From assembly GCA_039000515.1 (NCBI GenBank), contig JBCFYV010000012.1, forward strand, positions 35,020,562 to 35,084,561: DNA of 64,000 nucleotides. The letters are read 5' to 3'. The notes beneath the pieces were generated by a model, which worked only from the letters and a program-made list of their open reading frames with translations, did no database searches and was not told where the DNA came from. Numbering within the stretch: the first letter of the stretch is position 1; each line of letters opens with the position of its first letter. This DNA comes from Timema cristinae. Its lineage: Eukaryota > Arthropoda > Insecta > Phasmatodea > Timematidae. A program made the position numbers and the translations under genes. Below are positions 58,950 through 64,000 of the stretch, piece after piece.

Positions 58950-59143
58950 GGATCAAGGAATAATAAGTTAACATTATTAGAAATGCTCCCGCATTTGTCG
59001 GGAGGAAGTGTGAAGAATCAGTTAAGAAAATTCACACTCAGGAGCACTCGAATGGGATTCCAATCCCAACCTTCCTGTTAACGGCAAACTAGACCAGATG
59101 AGGTTGAATTACGTCTTAGCCTGCCTTACCACCTATGTGTCTA
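58950..59143 (-). repeat. SINE-B copy lacking the tail
   Basis: ATGCTCCCGCATTTGTCGGG body, GAATGGGATTCCAATCCCAA B-box region and a degraded head. Confidence 0.65.
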
Positions 59144-59490
59144 ATTAATATCAATAAGTACAAGACTGCTATGATCAGCAATCTTAGTTATGAGTAACCA
59201 AAGTGTTATTTTTATGCTAAGAGTTTTAGAAGCCTTTGGGACTTTCCTAAAATTACGCTAATCTAAGTACACAGGATGAGGAAGACAAGTTTTAATAAAA
59301 ATCTACCTTTTCCCACAAGAAGCAAGGATGGTAAAAAACTCCCGTTAGAATCACAGTGTGTAAAACAATTATCCGAGCCTTAAACAATTATTGCTATTAA
59401 TATTATTGCTATTGGTGGGTCATGAGTTTCTCCCAGGAAAATCTAGGAATGACGGAACTGTATTAATAAGTTATTTCCTCCCCCTAGGTA

Positions 59491-59723
59491 CAGTAGCCCG
59501 TGGCTTCTTTGGTGCTAACTGACAGCTCACAGCTGACTTCTGACAGTCAACATTTAGGTATATACCTAAATTTTGACTGTCAGAAGTGACAGCTGCTAAA
59601 AACATGTTTTTGCAGATCATATGGTTAGGCGTATGGATACATAATTTGGTCTGGTAGCTTTTCAAAGCCATCAGCTGTCATCTATGAGCTGTCAGTCAGC
59701 ACCAAAGAACCATGGGGTTACTG
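59491..59723. mobile_element. Tc1/mariner-like MITE, 233 bp, TA target
   Basis: The TIRs CAGTAGCCCGTGGCTTCTTT and, in reverse, CAGTAACCCCATGGTTCTTT continue as GGTGCT(A/G)ACTGACAGCTCA. TA lies on both sides (59489-59490, 59724-59725). The left part of the interior contains a near-perfect palindrome (59537-59587: TTCTGACAGTCAA...TTGACTGTCAGAA). It has no coding capacity. Confidence 0.85.
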
Positions 59724-59929
59724 TATCCATTATAACACTCACACAAACAATAGCTAACTGAACGAGTATATGTGGGTATCGGTTTTCAAAGGCACGTTTA
59801 ATATTAAACGAGAGAAAACAATTTACTAGTACAGTGTCATCAAGTGGAGCTTGCCCCTGTAAACAATCCATCCAACACCACTGAATGTACTAATATTACT
59901 AAAATTAATAGTAGATTTAATTTAATTAA

Positions 59930-60166
59930 ACAGAGGCCAGAATCGGTGTGTGCATTGCTTAAGGCATCACTCTCATAATATACTGGATTGCTGGTAACGG
60001 GGCTGGCATTGGGTTCGAATCACAACAGGGTGTACTAAGGATTAAAAAAAAATGCAATTTCTTATCAATCCACAAAACTTTGAGTAAATTCTTTCTATAT
60101 TATACCTTCATATCCTCTCTTCCATGAGTGTAAACATGTGACAAGCCAGATAGGTAGTAATACGCG
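59930..60166 (+). repeat. SINE-B copy
   Basis: GTGTGTGCATTGCTTAAGGC head, GGGTTCGAATCACAAC B box, body and AGCCAGATAGGTAGTAATAC tail. Confidence 0.75.
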
Positions 60167-60289
60167 AAAAAGTAAAAATAGTAGTGTAGGGGCCTAATGA
60201 CGATTAAATTAATATTAAAATAATACTTTTATAATAAGTTAGTATAAATAAATTGTATGACGCTATCACACTAACTTTCTCATATTGTT

Positions 60290-61580
60290 TATTTTAGTTT
60301 CGATGAAAATGTTCAAAAACAGGTTTTTAGTAAATTACCTCTTACTCATAAAACAATCACATAATCTGGTTAGTTACAATAAAAGAATCTTTATCTATAA
60401 AGTATTAAAATAAATTGTTGATTTTATAACAAATTTCAAATTTTCCAAAATAAATTGTGTGTAAGCCACCCTAAAATACTTTGTAATTTGTAAAAATAAA
60501 ACGCATTTTTACTCATTATGAAAAACTATTTCCAAATACCCATTTTTATCTCAATCTTCAAGGCTATTTTGGAAAAATCTCATATTTTATATTATTTGTC
60601 ATGAGTAAACTACCCTTAGATTAATGTATTTTAGAAAGTTAGGAAACATTATTCATTATAATTCCCGATATCTATTTTGAACCAAATAAATAAAGGTATT
60701 TTCAAAATATTAAAAATTCACTAAAAATTTTCAAAAAAATACTAATCCCAAAACAAAATATACACTGTTATTTGGGAAATCAACCACTTCCAAATATCCA
60801 TTTCAAACAAAATCATTAGATCCATTTTTAAGATTTTTTTAGCACCGCGTTTTACTACCCGTTCGAGCTATACGCCTTTAGGATAGTATAAGAAAAAAAA
60901 TTAGTCATCATAAAACACCCTCAGACAAATTTTTACCACAAAAATCAGTACACGGTGTTATTTGTAATGTCAAACACTTCCAAATCGTTAGACATATTTA
61001 AAACACATTTCAAGTTTTTGAAAATTCAGTCATCATTAAACTACACATACATGAGTTTTTACACCAAAAACAAAATGTATACTTGTTATTTGTCATATAG
61101 TTCATACCACATAATCTCCAGATATAAATTTTGGACAAAATAATAGTTATTTTCGAATTAGAGTTTTCAACAATTTCCCGCAGTAAACTACCCTTCAACA
61201 TATTTTTGCCCAAAAGCCAACTTAGTTATAAAATGTTATTTGTCATGTCAAAAAAATCCTATAAATGCATTTTAAACAAAATTGTTAATCGTTTTAATTT
61301 TCAAAATTTTTAAAAAAAGTCACTCATAAGGAAACTCCTCTTCATTTGAGGGCTAGTATCAAAATAAAAAATGTTCTGAGGTATAGTTCTATAAAATCTA
61401 AATATCAAGTTTGAACAAAGCCTGTCCAACCGTTTCGGATCCATGACCAGGGACATATAGACAGACAGACAGATATGGGGACAGAATTGTAAAATCCACT
61501 TCTTTGGGTTCGTAAAACATATCGTAATCTAATCTCGAGTTCGATTTTTCATGACTACAATACTTTTTCTTGATATGAGA
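60290..61580 (+). repeat. RepX array, plus orientation (about 1.3 kb)
   Basis: Several degenerate units of about 170-200 bp repeat AGTAAACTACCCTT, CAAAATGTATACTTGTTATT-like and TTTCAAACAAAATCATTAGA-like segments. The array ends with the terminal block (CCAACCGTTTCGGATCCATG, ACAGACAGACAG, TCGAGTTCGATTTTTCATGA, CTACAATACTTTTT). It is interrupted by a tail-only SINE at 60839. It lies within a mARC intron. Confidence 0.7.
60839..60882 (-). repeat. tail-only SINE copy
   Basis: AGCACCGCGTTTTACTACCC, GTTCGAGCTATACGCCTTT, then immediately RepX sequence. It is a second example of an isolated 3' domain, without an ATT tract. Confidence 0.75.
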
Positions 61581-61614
61581 AATTAAAAATAATGGAAGTG
61601 TTACTAGCCACAGC

Positions 61615-61782
61615 TTGTGAATATGTAGAATTCCAGGCCTCCACCGTGGTTCGGAACCCACGTTACACTTTAGGTCCTCCATTTCATCTCACAATCATCC
61701 TACCATGACCTATAGCGTAAGTGAGTATTGCCCGAACGGGTAGTAAGACGTGGTGCTAATATTATTAATAATAATAATAATC
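61615..61782 (+). repeat. SINE-C copy, 5'-truncated
   Basis: Starting near TTGTGAATATGTAGAATTCC, it contains GCCTCCACCGTGGTTCGG, ACTTTAGGTCCTCCATTTC, GCCCGAACGGGTAGTAAG and an (AAT)n tail. The tRNA-like head is missing. Confidence 0.85.
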
Positions 61783-61852
61783 TACTTCTAACTTAATACC
61801 AGTAAGTTAATAATTAAAATTATTATTATTTTCATTTTTCATTTATTTGAGG

Positions 61853-62070
61853 TATTTAACATACACTTTCTGAACAGAATGATGTATATCAGTACATAAC
61901 TTATAAGCTAACTTAAATCTAGAACAGACAACAACATCCAGCCCCCAGTCGTTAAATTAATCACTGTGAAAGGGGAAGCCCACATTTCACCCATGATAAA
62001 AAAAAATTGCCATATTAGGAATCAAACCCAGGACTCTTAGCTAACTAGACAGGCACGCTAACGACTGAGC
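61853..62070 (-). repeat. SINE-E copy
   Basis: TCATTTATTTGAGGTATTTA (3' end), TTCTGAACAGAATGATG, CACTGTGAAAGGGGAAGCCC, and the head with CAAACCCAGGACTCTTAGCT (B box side) and CGACTGAGCTAA. It is followed by (TAA)n (62071-62117). Confidence 0.78.
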
Positions 62071-62120
<50 letters not shown>

Positions 62121-62145
62121 CATTGCGAGTAATCTCCATATATAC

Positions 62146-62341
62146 CGTGTCGTGGTCAGTGAGGCTGGTGTAAACGGCATGGAAGGCGGCCAATGCACCC
62201 ACCGACACTCTTCTTCTAGAGACGACAGGGATTAAGTGGTACCCCAGACGTATGCCGGGACGTCCCTGGATGTACTGGGACATCCACAGGGCTGCCTCCT
62301 CCCCGCAGTCTACCGTTTCCACTAGCTCGTTGAACGACATG
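62146..62341 (-). CDS. mARC: mARC exon: end of MOSC N-terminal domain
   Basis: This exon encodes 65 full codons. It holds the conserved DCGEEAALW motif, which corresponds to the DCG(D/E)..(A)xW motif near the start of the second MOSC N-terminal segment. It continues through a basic stretch (VSRRRVS) to DHDT, where it ends in phase 0 at the donor ACG|GTATAT. The acceptor chosen is TGACTGTAG|CATG, preceded by a T/C-rich stretch. The frame stays open further upstream to a Met near 62400, so the 5' border is less certain than the 3' one. Across the 9-kb intron the next exon begins GAYSDLTSF, matching the family's order DxT...(F/Y)xL(L/M). To the left, an (ATT)n tract (62071-62117) lies about 30 nt past the donor. 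The identification is strong; the exact acceptor is inferred. Confidence 0.82.
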
Positions 62342-62504
62342 CTACAGTCAGACACATACAGCAAAGCACGTGAAGGTAGGTTTGCTTCATGGACCCGCAT
62401 CTAGCAACAATTGGGGATGGATGTAGTGCCATGCGTTGGATCTAGCAAGGTTAGCGTGGAGTATATTTGTGAAACGAGATTGTCAAAGGACCACTTTAAA
62501 CATG

Positions 62505-62712
62505 AGAGCGTGATGCGTCCAGAAAATGATGCCACTTGTATGATTTGAGCTTACTACGCCTAAAAGAGTATTCCACTTGTGATATTAGAGTGTTCCACGC
62601 CTAATAAAACCACGCCGCTTGTGAGCTAGAGCGTGCCGCGTCCAGAAGAAAATGCCGCTTGTGAGTTAGAGCATGCTGCATCCAGAAAATATGGTCACTT
62701 GTGAGTTTTGCC
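62505..62712. repeat. 40-42-bp minisatellite, about 5 copies
   Basis: The unit carries GAGTTAGAGC(A/G)TGC(T/C)GC, then TCCAGAA and GCCGCTTGT. Each copy ends in a CACTTGT/CGCTTGT motif. It lies between mARC exon 62146-62341 and the foldback element. Confidence 0.8.
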
Positions 62713-62726
62713 GCTTGTTATTGGTT

Positions 62727-63491
62727 CGGCCAGACTGACAAGCGTGCGAGCGAGCAACTGAGCGACTGCGTGGCCAAACTGCGAGCGAAAGAGCACGTGA
62801 TTAGCAGTTAGCTCTCGGTAGTTGTTGAAGAGAAGGCAAAGGTTCGAATCTTGGCTAAGTGAACTGAGGGTTATTTTTGACAGGTGATTTATTGTTGTAT
62901 TTTTCCCATCCTCTATCCGCGCTGTTGGTGATTATTATTTGTATAGGCCTACTTTGATTATAATATTGAAGTATTTTAACATATATATATATATGTGTGT
63001 GTGTGTCTAGACAGTCTAGTTTACAGGCTCTAGGCAATATTATTGTAAGTTGGTTCATCAAGTGCTAGGAAAACTTCTCAATTTGACATTATATATATTT
63101 TTAATAATTATCTATAGGCTTAGCACACTTGCTACTAACAGCCTAATTTAATGAGTAAGATCATAAATCATACATATATACAGGTATGGTTTATGATCTT
63201 ACCAATTGAATTAGGCCGTTAGTAGCAAGTGTGCTAAGCCTATAGATAATTATTTTAAAAAATATCATGTCAAATTGAGAAGTTTTCCTAGCAATCGATG
63301 AACCAACATACAATAATATTGCCTAGAGCCTGTAAACTAGACTGTTCCGGGTCGAGCGCGTACGCTTGAAAAATAGAACAACCAGTTATATCTTTCAAGC
63401 ACGTCTCTCGGGTCGCTCCAGTCTGGCCACTTCTAATTACAATCAATGTGTTTATTTTATTTTTTAGTCGCTCGCCCAGCCAGTTTGGCCG
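62727..63491. mobile_element. foldback element with paired GGCCARACTG ends
   Basis: The outer ends are CGGCCAGACTGACAAGCGTG and, in reverse, CGGCCAAACTGGCTGGGCGA. A second motif copy lies on each side (TGGCCAAACTGCGAGCG near 62770; CCAGTCTGGCCAC near 63418). In the middle two arms of about 162 bp (63011-63173, 63184-63345) form a near-perfect hairpin with a 10-bp loop. A SINE-like B-box fragment (AAGGTTCGAATCTTGG, about 62840) and a TA/TG run (62978-63008) are also inside. The ends resemble those of the Harbinger-like element at 53.1 kb. Confidence 0.75.
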
Positions 63492-64000
63492 TACCCTTAG
63501 AGACCACGTTCATAAAACCCGGCTGCTTAATTAAAGTAGAGCGTTACACGCCGAGAAAAACCTGTCGCTTTAGAGGTGACAACGTGCATGCAAGAGAACT
63601 GCACTGCACTGCGTGGTCTTCCAACAGAGCAGAGATACTCGGCCCGATTCTTACTAGTGACGTTTGCCGACCCCAACTCCAGGATAAAGATTGATGGATA
63701 GCAATTCCGTAAACGATGGTAGAAGGCAATGGGTTCTCTTCCTTGGACTTTTATTATAAAACGAGTATGAACTGTATGAGGATAGTTACAAGTTGTACTG
63801 TACATAAGTTAAGTATAAACATTACGAGCAAGTCTTTATTACATCATACAGTCCCATGAACCCTTTATCTGGCCTTTTATACACCTTAGTCCCTACACGA
63901 GGGATTACCCGAATCCCTAAACCCAATCTTTACCAATATGGGCAATCCTGAAAACAGCCCAAGAGTACTATAACGATAGTAACGCTCACGAAAGTGTAAG
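63492..64000. other. unassigned, moderately GC-rich right edge
   Basis: Short overlapping frames on both strands (63446-63805) show no domain I recognise. I looked for the N-terminal mARC motifs (first MOSC N-terminal segment) and did not find them here. Confidence 0.35.

Larger units (their letters stand above)
53067..62145 (-). other. mARC intron, about 9.1 kb, repeat-filled
   Basis: The intron lies between the DHDT and GAYSD exons (phase 0). It contains the Harbinger-like element (53100-54045), two SINE-B copies (54232-54480 minus; 54588-54762 plus), an hAT transposase relic (56725-56988), AT microsatellites (58009-58068, 58772-58818), further SINE-B copies, a Tc1-like MITE (59491-59723), RepX (60290-61580), a SINE-C tail (61615-61782) and a SINE-E copy (61853-62070). 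Confidence 0.8.
47800..62341 (-). other. mARC: mARC gene model, 3' portion (4 coding exons, 3 introns)
   Basis: This is the span of the recognisable part of a mitochondrial amidoxime-reducing component gene. The mARC family binds molybdenum cofactor and, with cytochrome b5 and its NADH reductase at the mitochondrial outer membrane, reduces N-hydroxylated compounds. The exons join in phase as 62341-62146 (ends phase 0), 53066-52852 (starts 0, ends 2), 50438-50364 (starts 2, ends 2) and 47929-47800 (stop). The introns are about 9.1, 2.4 and 2.4 kb with GT donors (GTATAT, GTGAGC, GTAAGT) and AG acceptors. The four exons give about 204 residues. Family members are near 335 residues, so roughly 130 N-terminal residues (targeting/anchor segment and first half of the MOSC N-terminal domain) are missing, probably beyond the right edge. 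A TTTATT at 47297-47302 (AATAAA on the minus strand) is a candidate poly(A) signal about 500 nt after the stop. Confidence 0.88.

Noticed and set aside
62041..62145. Leucine-rich extension of the mARC exon frame into the (ATT)n tract
   Set aside because: The poly-Leu is translation of a microsatellite past a good GT donor at 62144-62145. The next exon joins in phase without it.
63446..63805. Upstream mARC exon
   Set aside because: Neither strand shows the MOSC N-terminal motifs (e.g. a DR.(F/W).(L/V) strand), and the frame overlaps other frames of similar length.

Overview
The window is AT-rich animal (metazoan) nuclear DNA. It is crowded with short retroposons, palindromic DNA-transposon remnants and low-complexity repeats, and holds one clearly recognisable protein gene split by multi-kilobase introns. 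There are no bacterial operons, rRNAs or functional tRNA genes. The tRNA-headed SINEs with microsatellite tails, the hAT/Harbinger/Tc1-like miniature elements and the divergence of the mARC protein point to an invertebrate, most likely an arthropod. I cannot name the species.

Gene content. The right quarter (47.8-62.34 kb, minus strand) carries the last four coding exons of a mitochondrial amidoxime-reducing component (mARC/MOSC-domain) gene. Read in transcription order they are 62341-62146, 53066-52852, 50438-50364 and 47929-47800 (stop). All four junctions have GT/AG borders and compatible phases, and together they encode about 204 C-terminal residues. The N-terminal exons lie beyond the right edge or were not recognised. 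Two of these exons are very short or lack an ATG. No other gene is firmly supported. A possible ligand-gated-channel-like exon (14.7 kb) and a CpG-rich block with a perfect heat-shock-element array (35.8 kb) are weak leads.

Repeats. The left 47 kb is mostly a graveyard of interspersed repeats. Several tRNA-derived SINE families, here named SINE-A, -B and -C, have different 5' heads but share one 3' domain containing ACCCGAACGGGTAGTAAGAC, usually followed by (ATT/AAT)n. Six copies have 10-13 bp target-site duplications. SINE-D and SINE-E have tRNA-like heads but other bodies. A decayed CR1/L2/Jockey-type LINE reverse transcriptase (31.3-32.1 kb) and two RTE-like LINE 3' ends are also present. 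DNA elements include hAT-type elements with 8-bp duplications (18.5-19.0 kb; a nested pair at 43.4-44.4 kb), a decayed hAT transposase (56.7 kb), a PIF/Harbinger-like element with a broken MADF-type reading frame (53.1-54.0 kb, inside a mARC intron), a foldback element (62.7-63.5 kb), a 404-bp TIR element inserted in a SINE (25.2 kb), a Tc1-like MITE (59.5 kb) and a three-member palindromic MITE family. A degenerate satellite-like family (RepX) recurs at 20.8, 34, 38, 39.4-40.7, 52.2 and 60.3-61.6 kb. A 46-bp minisatellite with a 92-bp higher-order period lies at 42.2-42.7 kb.

How it fits together. The mARC gene is the only evident functional unit, and its introns have been enlarged by the repeats seen elsewhere in the window. 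One transposon end lies only 33 nt upstream of a mARC 3' splice site. Coordinates of repeats are by eye, typically +/-10-20 bp unless a target duplication fixes them.
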